The notes below the pieces were generated by a model. It made no database searches. It was not told the origin of the DNA and was given only the letters and a program-made list of their open reading frames with translations. Positions 12,599 through 18,683 of a stretch of 18,683 nt of DNA are shown here, piece after piece (the first letter of the stretch is position 1; each line of letters begins with the position of its first letter). The position numbers and the translations under genes were made by a program. Source of the DNA: CCY15215 sp039194995 (GTDB taxonomy: Bacteria; Cyanobacteriota; Cyanobacteriia; Cyanobacteriales; Spirulinaceae); NCBI GenBank assembly GCA_039194995.1, contig JBCCVR010000151.1, positions 1 to 18,683 of the forward strand. Direction: 5' to 3'.

Positions 12599-15499
12599 CT
12601 AAAAATCAAATCGCTTGACTAAACCTCTACGGACTGCTTCTTGGAAAATAGAAGCAACATCCAAACGTCCACCATTACCCGGTGCTTTTGGATCTGACGG
12701 ATTAGACATATCTACATAAGCACGGCCTTCATGAATCTCAACATGAGTATGATTACCATAACTTGAACCAGTATTCCCTTCTATCCCAATTCGGAAACCT
12801 GCATTAATAATTTGACCTTGTAAGTCCTCATTAATGGAGTTTTCCGCCAAGTGCCAGTAAATAAAGGTTTTATTGAGTTCTTGATTGTATATTGCAACTG
12901 TCCCATTATATCCCCAATCTTTGATCTGCTGACCATTCTTTGCTTCAATAACTTCACCTCCCACTAATGCGTAGATTTGATTATCGAAATCCACACCATT
13001 TGGCGCACTATCATCTGAATCAAATGCAGAAGTATAGCTATTTGTTTGATTACTCCAGTGAACTTTTCGACTAAATCCATTAGCAACATTATCTTGATAC
13101 AAAGCCTTGAGATAGTCAGCATCTTTGTAGACATAATCTGGATCGGGTGCAAAAGTTCCCGAATTTTCTCGATCGGGAACAATCTTCCAATCCAAATCAG
13201 CTATTGTCGGAATTTCACCATCATCGAGAACCTCATGACCGTCTTGGCCTCCCATTAACCAAATTGAATTATGACCTAATCGTTGATGTCGCCACAGAAT
13301 ATCTGATTGTCCATCTCCATTGAAATCTCCCGTTCCGACAATCTTCCAATCCAAATCGGCTATTGTCGGAATTTCACCATCATCGAGAACCTCATGACCG
13401 TCTTGGCCTCCCATTAACCAAATTGAATTATGACCTAATCGTTGATGTCGCCATAAAATATCTGATTGTCCATCTCCATTGAAATCATTCGGAACATTAG
13501 AAGATTTAGGAGTCTTATAAAAGCGATCGTAAATTCTTCGTAAGAATTGATGCCAGTTCGGACTAGAATAACTGCCAAAAATCCCCAAGAACGAATCCCA
13601 AGAAGGCGAAGAACCACTCCCAGAACCCGAAACCCCATTATTAGCGGCTCGTTCCATCGGAGTCACCTCACCTTCTCCACTCCAAGTCAACGGCACATAC
13701 TGTAACTCCTTCTCATACTCCTCCTCCTGCATCGTCTTCGCCAACTGCACCGCAGCCGCTAGATTCAATAACCCTGCGCCCGTCTCCACATCCCATCCCG
13801 GCGCATTCAGATCGATCGCAGTCTCCCGTAAAGCCTCAATCACCTGTTGATAACTTAAATCCGGATTGGCCGCCCAAACCCGAGACGCAGCCCCCGCGAC
13901 CCGTGCTGTCGCCAAAGATGTCCCTTCTGCATCCCCCAGAGTCCCATCGGCAACAATATCCAAACCTGTGCCATAACTGGAATAGTCCGCGCGATCGCTT
14001 CCCTGCCATACCGGAACATCTGCATCGATTTCCTCAGCAGCCCCCACCGTGATGATATGATCGAACTGCTCCGAAGCCTGACCCAACGCCGACATCACAC
14101 CCCCTTCATTTCCCGCAGCAACCGCCACCAAAACATCGTTTTGACGGGCATATTCTAACGCCGCCATCTCCAAAGGCGTAAACTCATAGCGGGTGCTAAT
14201 ATTCCCCTCTGCATCGATTTGCGTCAAATCCATGCTTAAATTAACCACAGCATTCGGCTGTCCCGACTCTCGCGCTGCATCCACAAACTCCACCAAAGAT
14301 TCCGCCCAACGACCGGATCCCACCGCACGACCCACCCAGATGGGAGTCTTATCGTTAACCTCACTAAAGCTCTCCAAAACCCGATCGCCGTGACTGTCTC
14401 CTTCTCCTTCAGCAAAGAAGGGATTGTCGTCCCCGTCAATCAAATCCGATCCCGCATAGTCAATATCGGAATCGCTGCTAAACCCAGTGTCGATAATCCC
14501 TACCAAGGGTCGATCCGAGAGGTCAGAATCCGCGTCTAAGGCATCGTAATCCGTCCCGTCGATGTAGGATTGGGCATAGGAGACCAAGGCTTGGCCAAAG
14601 TCCTCATTACGCCAATCTCGCCCCGGATCCACCATCTCATCCATCAAGGGCGCATCTCCTTTTGCCCCCCGGATTTGGAAAACCACATCGTTATAATCGC
14701 GATCGCTATTGGCATCCAGTCGCCAATCTTCCATCGCAAAAGTATTCCCGTCCCCCGTCACATCCGCCATTCGGGTCAAATAAGTACCGTCTTCTGGGTT
14801 GGCACTATCGAGAGAAAATAAAGGAGTCTTATTCCCGCCAATCTCGGGATTCTCGAAAACTTCCTCCACCGTCCCATTAGGCACCAGCATCACCGCAAAG
14901 CGATCGCCCCGGTTCATCGTCACGGTTTTCACCCCTTGGTAATCCCCCGCATTAAAATCGGGTTCCCAACCCGAATGACTGAATTTTGCTCCCTCGTTTA
15001 AATCTTGAATGACCACGTGACCGAGAGGCGAATCACTCAACGCGCGATCGGCGGCGAGGCGAATGAATTCCGGCGAATCAACGTCGAGATACTCCATTCC
15101 CTCTAAGCTAAAAATGGCAATCTCGCCTTGATATGCCCCGCCATCAAAGAGGAAATCAATCCCAACCTCCCCCGTTTCCCCCACGATGAAAGTTCCCGGA
15201 TATTCTGCATTATCGGCAGTAATCCAAGAGCTAATCTCGTAGTCATTCACACTAATCGGAGAGGGCGCATTGTCCGCAGAAGCATCATCGCCTCCATCAT
15301 CGGAACTAACATCGCCATCAAAATCATCCCCATCGATATCGATATCCACATCGTCGTTGGGATCGTTGGGATTATCCACGAAAGCACTGGGGGTTAAAAT
15401 CGGTTCGAGAATCAAAGTCTGAAGACGAGGCTTTGAAGGCTTCCGAGGAGATTGCAAATGGCGAAACAGATTGGAGAGTAGGTTGAGAACGAGTAACAT
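12599..15499 (-). CDS. Multidomain subtilase with DUF4114-like, FG-GAP and M23-like domains
   Basis: A 966-residue protein. Residues 1-42 end in LILEPILTPSAFVDNP, with no classical signal peptide. Residues 43-78 are an Asp-rich linker. About 85-280 is DUF4114-like (GTFIVGETGEVGIDFLF, then DANSDRDYNDVVFQI). About 330-590 is a peptidase S8 domain: D337 in VGIIDTGFS, H370 in GDSHGDRV, N464 in AAGNEGG and S528 in GTSLATARVAG. The serine box differs from the usual GTSMAxPHVAG, with P and H replaced. Residues 672-774 are two 53-residue FG-GAP/VCBS repeats (DFNGDGQSDILWRH...WKIV) with Ca-binding-like DxNxDG loops. About 832-925 is M23/LytM-like: GVDF, YWHLAEN (H883) and NHTHVEIH (H917, H919); the expected first zinc His is Pro833. 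A Shine-Dalgarno GGAG lies 10 bases before ATG 15499. It is probably exported, perhaps by a type I route, and acts outside the cell. Confidence 0.88.
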   Translation of the reverse strand: MLLVLNLLSNLFRHLQSPRKPSKPRLQTLILEPILTPSAFVDNPNDPNDDVDIDIDGDDFDGDVSSDDGGDDASADNAPSPISVNDYEISSWITADNAEYPGTFIVGETGEVGIDFLFDGGAYQGEIAIFSLEGMEYLDVDSPEFIRLAADRALSDSPLGHVVIQDLNEGAKFSHSGWEPDFNAGDYQGVKTVTMNRGDRFAVMLVPNGTVEEVFENPEIGGNKTPLFSLDSANPEDGTYLTRMADVTGDGNTFAMEDWRLDANSDRDYNDVVFQIRGAKGDAPLMDEMVDPGRDWRNEDFGQALVSYAQSYIDGTDYDALDADSDLSDRPLVGIIDTGFSSDSDIDYAGSDLIDGDDNPFFAEGEGDSHGDRVLESFSEVNDKTPIWVGRAVGSGRWAESLVEFVDAARESGQPNAVVNLSMDLTQIDAEGNISTRYEFTPLEMAALEYARQNDVLVAVAAGNEGGVMSALGQASEQFDHIITVGAAEEIDADVPVWQGSDRADYSSYGTGLDIVADGTLGDAEGTSLATARVAGAASRVWAANPDLSYQQVIEALRETAIDLNAPGWDVETGAGLLNLAAAVQLAKTMQEEEYEKELQYVPLTWSGEGEVTPMERAANNGVSGSGSGSSPSWDSFLGIFGSYSSPNWHQFLRRIYDRFYKTPKSSNVPNDFNGDGQSDILWRHQRLGHNSIWLMGGQDGHEVLDDGEIPTIADLDWKIVGTGDFNGDGQSDILWRHQRLGHNSIWLMGGQDGHEVLDDGEIPTIADLDWKIVPDRENSGTFAPDPDYVYKDADYLKALYQDNVANGFSRKVHWSNQTNSYTSAFDSDDSAPNGVDFDNQIYALVGGEVIEAKNGQQIKDWGYNGTVAIYNQELNKTFIYWHLAENSINEDLQGQIINAGFRIGIEGNTGSSYGNHTHVEIHEGRAYVDMSNPSDPKAPGNGGRLDVASIFQEAVRRGLVKRFDF
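13181..13486. repeat. 159-bp tandem duplication inside the protease gene
   Basis: Two nearly identical copies, one from 13181 and one from 13340, with a period of exactly 159 bases (53 codons). Only a few single-base differences are seen (for example AATCAGC versus AATCGGC, and CCACAG versus CCATAA). It codes for the two FG-GAP/VCBS repeats. The near-identity at DNA level points to a recent duplication or gene conversion. Confidence 0.9.
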
Positions 15500-15848
15500 G
15501 GGTAGATTTCTCCGAGATTGACTCTATATCTCTCTCGGATGTTCTGGGGTATTTTTATGCAGGAAAAGAAAATTCGTTACAAAACTACACATGGAAAGCA
15601 TTGCGCCAGCAATTGGAGAGATTGCGATCGCGCTCCAATTAACTCGACAAGCCGAAATTTTTCCCCAAACCACAAATTTAGTGGGAGAGGGGGTCGCAGA
15701 ATGATAATCTGTAAAATGGAAAATTTCACATTAGCTTACAGACTATTCCGCAATCTCGTGCGATCGCGATCGGTCATTGCCACTCAATCGAGTAGCACAA
15801 AGTTGTAGGATTGTCAAGCATAACGAACTGTCAAAATAGCATTTAAGC
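15500..15848. promoter_or_regulatory. 349-bp divergent region before protease and ATP synthase beta
   Basis: It must hold promoters for both flanking genes. A hairpin AATTGGAG / CTCCAATT (15611-15618 with 15633-15640) encloses a HIP1 octamer. No unambiguous -35/-10 pair could be fixed. Open frames in it have no coding character. Confidence 0.5.
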
Positions 15849-17297
15849 ATGGTAGCCACAACAGACACCAACATTGGAAAGATCGTGCAAGTCATCGGCC
15901 CCGTCGTCGATGTTGAATTTCCAAGCGGAAAAATGCCGCAAATTTATACGGCGTTAAGAATTGCAGGGAAAAACGAAGCAGGTAGTGATGTTGCCGTGAC
16001 CTGCGAAGTACAACAACTCCTCGGGGATAACCAAGTCCGCGCCGTTGCGATGAGCGGAACCGACGGACTCGTGCGGGGAATGGACGTAGTGGATACCAAC
16101 GCCCCCATTAGCGTTCCCGTTGGCAAAGTGACTCTCGGTCGCATTTTCAACGTTTTGGGCGAACCCGTTGATAACCAAGGCAATGTGGAAGCTCCCGAAA
16201 CGTCTCCCATTCACCGTCCGGCTCCTAAGCTCACTGAGTTAGAAACCAAGCCGACGGTATTTGAAACGGGCGTAAAAGTGATCGACCTGCTCACCCCCTA
16301 CCGTCGCGGTGGCAAAATCGGTCTGTTTGGTGGTGCGGGCGTGGGCAAAACCGTCATCATGATGGAATTGATCAACAATATCGCCATCAACCACGGGGGT
16401 GTATCCGTATTCGGCGGTGTGGGAGAACGCACCCGCGAAGGGAATGACCTTTACAATGAAATGATCGAATCCAAGGTAATTAACCCGGACAATCTCAACG
16501 AGTCCAAAATTGCTTTGGTTTACGGTCAGATGAACGAACCCCCCGGCGCTCGGATGCGGGTTGGTCTGTCAGCTTTGACCATGGCGGAATATTTCCGCGA
16601 TGTCAACAAGCAAGACGTATTGTTGTTTATTGACAACATTTTCCGATTTGTCCAAGCGGGTTCTGAGGTATCTGCACTTCTCGGACGGATGCCTTCTGCG
16701 GTGGGATATCAGCCGACTTTAGGGACGGATGTGGGCGACTTGCAAGAGCGCATTACCTCCACGAAGGAAGGTTCGATTACCTCCATTCAAGCGGTTTACG
16801 TCCCTGCGGATGACTTAACAGACCCAGCTCCGGCTACCACGTTCGCTCACTTGGACGGAACCACGGTATTGTCTCGAGGTCTGGCTTCTAAGGGCATTTA
16901 TCCGGCGGTAGATCCCCTCGGTTCGACTTCCACCATGTTGCAGCCGAATATTGTGGGCGACGAACATTACAGCACGGCTCGGGCGGTACAAGCGACCCTG
17001 CAACGCTACAAGGAATTGCAGGATATTATTGCCATTCTCGGTTTGGACGAACTTTCTGAGGACGATCGCTTAACTGTGGATCGCGCTCGCAAAATCGAAC
17101 GTTTCTTGTCTCAGCCTTTCTTCGTGGCAGAAGTATTCACGGGCGCTCCCGGTAAATACGTCACCCTAGAAGACACGATTAAGGGCTTCCAAATGATCCT
17201 CAAGGGCGAACTCGACGACTTACCCGAACAAGCATTCTACTTGGTGGGAAATATCGAAGAAGCTAAAGCCAAAGCTGAAAAAATCAAAAAAGGCTAA
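15849..17297 (+). CDS. atpD: F0F1 ATP synthase subunit beta
   Basis: A 482-residue catalytic subunit of the thylakoid and plasma membrane ATP synthase, named atpB in plant-style cyanobacterial nomenclature. It makes or hydrolyses ATP at the alpha/beta interface of F1. Visible features: an N-terminal beta barrel (IGKIVQVIGPVVDVEFPSG), the P-loop GGAGVGKT (161-168), GERTREGNDLYNEM with the catalytic Glu region (192-205), ALTMAEYFRD, LLFIDNIFRF (Walker B), and the DELSEDD loop near 397-403, which contacts gamma and epsilon. Length is normal. The epsilon gene follows on the same strand, the usual cyanobacterial beta-epsilon operon that is separate from the main atp cluster. Here, however, the intergenic gap is 167 bases and full of repeats. 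ATG at 15849 starts the standard N-terminus. Confidence 0.99.
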   Translation: MVATTDTNIGKIVQVIGPVVDVEFPSGKMPQIYTALRIAGKNEAGSDVAVTCEVQQLLGDNQVRAVAMSGTDGLVRGMDVVDTNAPISVPVGKVTLGRIFNVLGEPVDNQGNVEAPETSPIHRPAPKLTELETKPTVFETGVKVIDLLTPYRRGGKIGLFGGAGVGKTVIMMELINNIAINHGGVSVFGGVGERTREGNDLYNEMIESKVINPDNLNESKIALVYGQMNEPPGARMRVGLSALTMAEYFRDVNKQDVLLFIDNIFRFVQAGSEVSALLGRMPSAVGYQPTLGTDVGDLQERITSTKEGSITSIQAVYVPADDLTDPAPATTFAHLDGTTVLSRGLASKGIYPAVDPLGSTSTMLQPNIVGDEHYSTARAVQATLQRYKELQDIIAILGLDELSEDDRLTVDRARKIERFLSQPFFVAEVFTGAPGKYVTLEDTIKGFQMILKGELDDLPEQAFYLVGNIEEAKAKAEKIKKG

Positions 17298-17300
17298 TTT

Positions 17301-17331
17301 CAGTTGACAGTTATCAGTTATCAGTTATCAG
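17301..17331. repeat. Heptamer repeat (CAGTTAT)n after atpD
   Basis: CAGTTGA followed by three copies of CAGTTAT (17301-17328) and a partial unit. Rotated on the minus strand the unit is TGATAAC, within the TGRTRAY consensus. It begins four bases after the beta stop codon. Confidence 0.75.
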
Positions 17332-17377
17332 GCAGTGCTTAAGCCGGAACCTGCGTCCGGCTGCAAGAAGCACTGCC
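17331..17377. repeat. Nested hairpin between atpD and atpC
   Basis: Outer stem GGCAGTGCTT / AAGCACTGCC (17331-17340 with 17368-17377), 10 perfect pairs. Inner stem GCCGGA / TCCGGC (17343-17348 with 17356-17361). No T-run follows, so it is not a classical terminator. In the transcript it could form a two-tier structure affecting the beta:epsilon ratio by processing or partial termination, or it may be a mobile repeat. Confidence 0.65.
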
Positions 17378-17397
17378 CCGAAGGGTTATCGATCGCT

Positions 17398-17418
17398 GGT
17401 AATTGGTAATTGGTAATT
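17398..17418. repeat. Heptamer repeat (GGTAATT)3 before atpC
   Basis: Three perfect copies of GGTAATT; rotated, the unit is TGGTAAT (TGRTRAY). It lies 46 bases upstream of the epsilon start codon. Confidence 0.75.
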
Positions 17419-17464
17419 GATAGCCGATCGCTCATGAGATAACGCAACGAGGAATTAAGAAACA

Positions 17465-17878
17465 ATGACATTAAATGTGCGCGTCATTGCTCCCGATAAG
17501 ACAATTTGGGACGATGAATGCCAAGAAGTAATTTTACCGAGCAGCACGGGACAGTTGGGGATTTTAAGCGGTCACGCCCCTTTGATAACTGCCCTTGATG
17601 TCGGAGTCATGCGAGTCCGTCCGGAAAAAGATTGGCTGGCGATCGCGCTATTTGGCGGTTTTGCTGAAGTTGAGGACGATACCGTTACCATTTTAGTCAA
17701 TGGCGCTCAACGAGGCGATGAAGTCGATCGCGAACAAGCAAAAACTGATTACGAAGCAGCCGTTTCTGTTTTAAGTCAGGTGAGCGACGAAGATCGTCAA
17801 GGCAAAATTCAAGCCGAGCAAGATCTAAGACGAAAGCGCTCTCTTTTTCAAGCATCCGGCGGCATGGTAAAAAGCTAG
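17465..17878 (+). CDS. atpC: F0F1 ATP synthase subunit epsilon
   Basis: A 137-residue subunit of the F1 central stalk (atpE in plant-style naming), which couples rotation to catalysis and restrains ATP hydrolysis. The N-terminal beta sandwich (about 1-84) contains MTLNVRVIAPDKTIWDDECQ, LPSSTGQLGILSGHAPLITALDVGVM and GGFAEVEDDTVTILV. The C-terminal helical hairpin (about 88-137) contains DREQAKTDYEAAV and QAEQDLRRKRSLFQA. Length is typical. A Shine-Dalgarno-like GAGGAATT lies about 10 bases before ATG 17465. It follows the beta gene on the same strand, so co-transcription is expected, but the gap contains two heptamer arrays and a nested hairpin, unlike the short gaps common in such operons. 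A probable terminator begins 11 bases after its stop. Confidence 0.97.
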   Translation: MTLNVRVIAPDKTIWDDECQEVILPSSTGQLGILSGHAPLITALDVGVMRVRPEKDWLAIALFGGFAEVEDDTVTILVNGAQRGDEVDREQAKTDYEAAVSVLSQVSDEDRQGKIQAEQDLRRKRSLFQASGGMVKS

Positions 17879-17888
17879 TGCCAGCAAA

Positions 17889-17917
17889 AGCGAGATGGAA
17901 CTAACCCCCATCTCGCT
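17889..17917 (+). terminator. Probable terminator of the atp operon
   Basis: Perfect 10-bp stem AGCGAGATGG / CCATCTCGCT (17889-17898 with 17908-17917) and a 9-base loop, just after the epsilon stop. The following AATTTGATAAG holds only a weak T-run, so termination may be partial. Confidence 0.65.
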
Positions 17918-17943
17918 AATTTGATAAGTTTGTCTGTCCTTCA

Positions 17944-17971
17944 CTGGTGACTGGTAACTGGTGACTGGTGA
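17944..17971. repeat. Heptamer repeat (CTGGTRA)4 between atpC and PSRP-3
   Basis: CTGGTGA, CTGGTAA, CTGGTGA, CTGGTGA in tandem; rotated, the units are TGGTGAC and TGGTAAC, both within TGRTRAY. It ends five bases before the PSRP-3 stop codon. Confidence 0.75.
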
Positions 17972-17976
17972 CTGAT

Positions 17977-18291
17977 TTAATTGCTCCCGGTAAAAACAAC
18001 TTCGGGAAATTTATCTTGCGCTTTGCCCATTGGAGTGCGCTTACCTTCTTCCTGCCAGTAGTTAATCACTTCTGTGGCTTTATTGAGAAGTTCGATACGC
18101 TCGGTTTCGCCGATCCAGTGCTTGGACTCGAGTTCGGTTTTGAGTTCTTCCCAAGCATCAGTGCGAGGCCAGAAAAAATACTTGGTTAAAGGGCTAGTTC
18201 CTTTGCCTACAACTTGATCGACGGCGATCGCAACGTTAGCATCCAACCAAAGGATCTTTAAGATAAATCGAGCATCGGTTTCTATTTCCAA
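17977..18291 (-). CDS. ycf65: Ribosomal protein PSRP-3 / Ycf65
   Basis: A small-subunit ribosome-associated protein found in cyanobacteria and plastids. The signature runs FILKILWLDANVAIAVDQ, GKGTSPLTKYFFWPRTDAWE, then ERIELLNKATEVINYWQEE and a C-terminal FPEVVFTGSN. The start is set at TTG 18291 because a strong Shine-Dalgarno GGAGGA (18298-18303, minus strand) lies 6 bases upstream and the known family N-terminus begins near FILK. This gives 104 residues. A longer frame from TTG 18342 adds 17 residues (MPIHYFTPSETRTGG...) whose end is the Shine-Dalgarno itself translated, so it is unlikely. The gene converges on the atp operon and is divergent from the HAD hydrolase, with about 93 bases between the starts. 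Confidence 0.9.
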   Translation of the reverse strand: MEIETDARFILKILWLDANVAIAVDQVVGKGTSPLTKYFFWPRTDAWEELKTELESKHWIGETERIELLNKATEVINYWQEEGKRTPMGKAQDKFPEVVFTGSN

Positions 18292-18384
18292 TTGTCTTCC
18301 TCCTGTTCTCGTCTCGGACGGGGTAAAATAATGAATCGGCAACTTTCTATTATATTACAGTTTTAGGGTTTAGATCGACGAAAA

Positions 18385-18683
18385 ATGATTATTGTTTTTG
18401 ATATTGATGGCGTAGTGCGAGATGTGGGCGGCTCTTATCGTCGGGCGCTGGCAGATACGGTGGAAGAGTTTACAAAAGGAGCATATCGTCCCAGTAATGA
18501 GGATATCGATCGCTTGAAATCAGAGGGCATTTGGAATAATGATTGGGAAGGCTCTCAAGAGTTGATTTATCGCTACTTTAAAGAACAGGGAAAAACTCGC
18601 GCGGAAGTTGCCTTGAATTACGATGAAATTGTTGCTTTTTTTCAGTCTCGCTATCGGGGAACGGATGGTGAAAATTTTAATGG
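18385..18683 (+). CDS. HAD-superfamily hydrolase, 3' end outside window
   Basis: From ATG 18385 the frame is open to the end of the window (99 full codons). The N-terminus MIIVFDIDGVVRDVGGSYRR is HAD motif I: D6 is the nucleophile and D8 the acid/base in DIDGV. The following helical cap-like region includes RPSNEDIDRLKSEGIWNNDW and YDEIVAFFQSRYRG. It resembles the cyanobacterial subfamily IA hydrolases annotated as TIGR01548; family placement is from memory. Motifs II to IV would lie beyond the window. By family it is a Mg-dependent phosphatase or phosphotransferase; the substrate is unknown. No clear Shine-Dalgarno is seen (GACGAAAA precedes the ATG). Confidence 0.82.
   Translation, partial: MIIVFDIDGVVRDVGGSYRRALADTVEEFTKGAYRPSNEDIDRLKSEGIWNNDWEGSQELIYRYFKEQGKTRAEVALNYDEIVAFFQSRYRGTDGENFN

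Noticed and set aside
13181..13486. Repeat with regular spacing considered as a CRISPR or integron-type array.
   Set aside because: There are only two 159-base copies, in frame within a coding region and coding for FG-GAP repeats.
15697..15715. Second Fur-like site (CAGAATGATAATCTGTAAA) upstream of the beta gene.
   Set aside because: By direct comparison only 13 of 19 positions match the consensus, and the right half-site is poor, so it was not called.
15518..15808. 96-codon open frame between the protease and the beta gene.
   Set aside because: Its translation is compositionally random, rich in Arg and Ser with no motif, and it covers the divergent promoter region and the HIP1 hairpin.

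Overview
The window looks like a chromosomal segment of a cyanobacterium. The HIP1 octamer GCGATCGC and shortened forms of it occur throughout, both in genes and between them (for example at 190-197 and 5971). The ATP synthase beta and epsilon genes form their own pair. A plastid-type ribosomal protein PSRP-3/Ycf65 gene follows, and an HPPD of the compact cyanobacterial size is present. Several intergenic repeat families typical of filamentous cyanobacteria also occur. I cannot name the genus; a filamentous, Oscillatoria-like lineage is a guess.

Layout. 1-2200: a 5'-truncated nucleotidyltransferase-fold protein converges on, and overlaps, a JmjC/cupin_4 oxygenase; next comes a tiny exported Asp/Tyr-rich peptide. 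2300-4430: a two-component pair on the minus strand, an OmpR-type regulator whose gene overlaps a CHASE3 sensor kinase by ATGA. 4466-5032: a GC-rich putative lipoprotein. 5117-7663: a metal-related block with an ArsR/SmtB-type repressor of the cysteine (alpha3N) class, a short CDF metal exporter behind operator-like palindromes, and a Fur-box-preceded FAD/NAD(P)-binding monooxygenase-like protein. 7825-8396: a ParD/ParE toxin-antitoxin locus whose toxin gene carries an in-frame stop. 8448-11308: an ARMT1-type (DUF89) phosphatase, HPPD (tocopherol/plastoquinone or tyrosine pathway) and a divergent glycine-rich membrane protein built from an internal duplication. 11309-12598: repeat-rich DNA with two small unknown genes. 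12599-15499: a 966-residue exported-type protein combining an acidic linker, a DUF4114-like domain, a subtilase, two near-identical FG-GAP/VCBS repeats and a degenerate M23-like C-terminal domain. 15849-17878: ATP synthase beta and epsilon, separated by a repeat cassette and followed by a probable terminator. 17977-18683: PSRP-3 and the start of a HAD hydrolase.

Functional links are local: the sensor kinase with its regulator, the ArsR repressor with the CDF exporter, the ParD/ParE pair, and the ATP synthase pair. The rest is a mixture of housekeeping and accessory genes. No tRNA, rRNA, CRISPR array, transposase or phage gene was seen. The points most worth a second look are the multidomain S8/M23 protein with its fresh 159-bp duplication, the nonsense-disrupted ParE gene, the Fur box upstream of the FAD enzyme, and three families of intergenic repeats (heptamers, GTAGGGGC hairpins, and a 33-nt direct repeat around a small gene).
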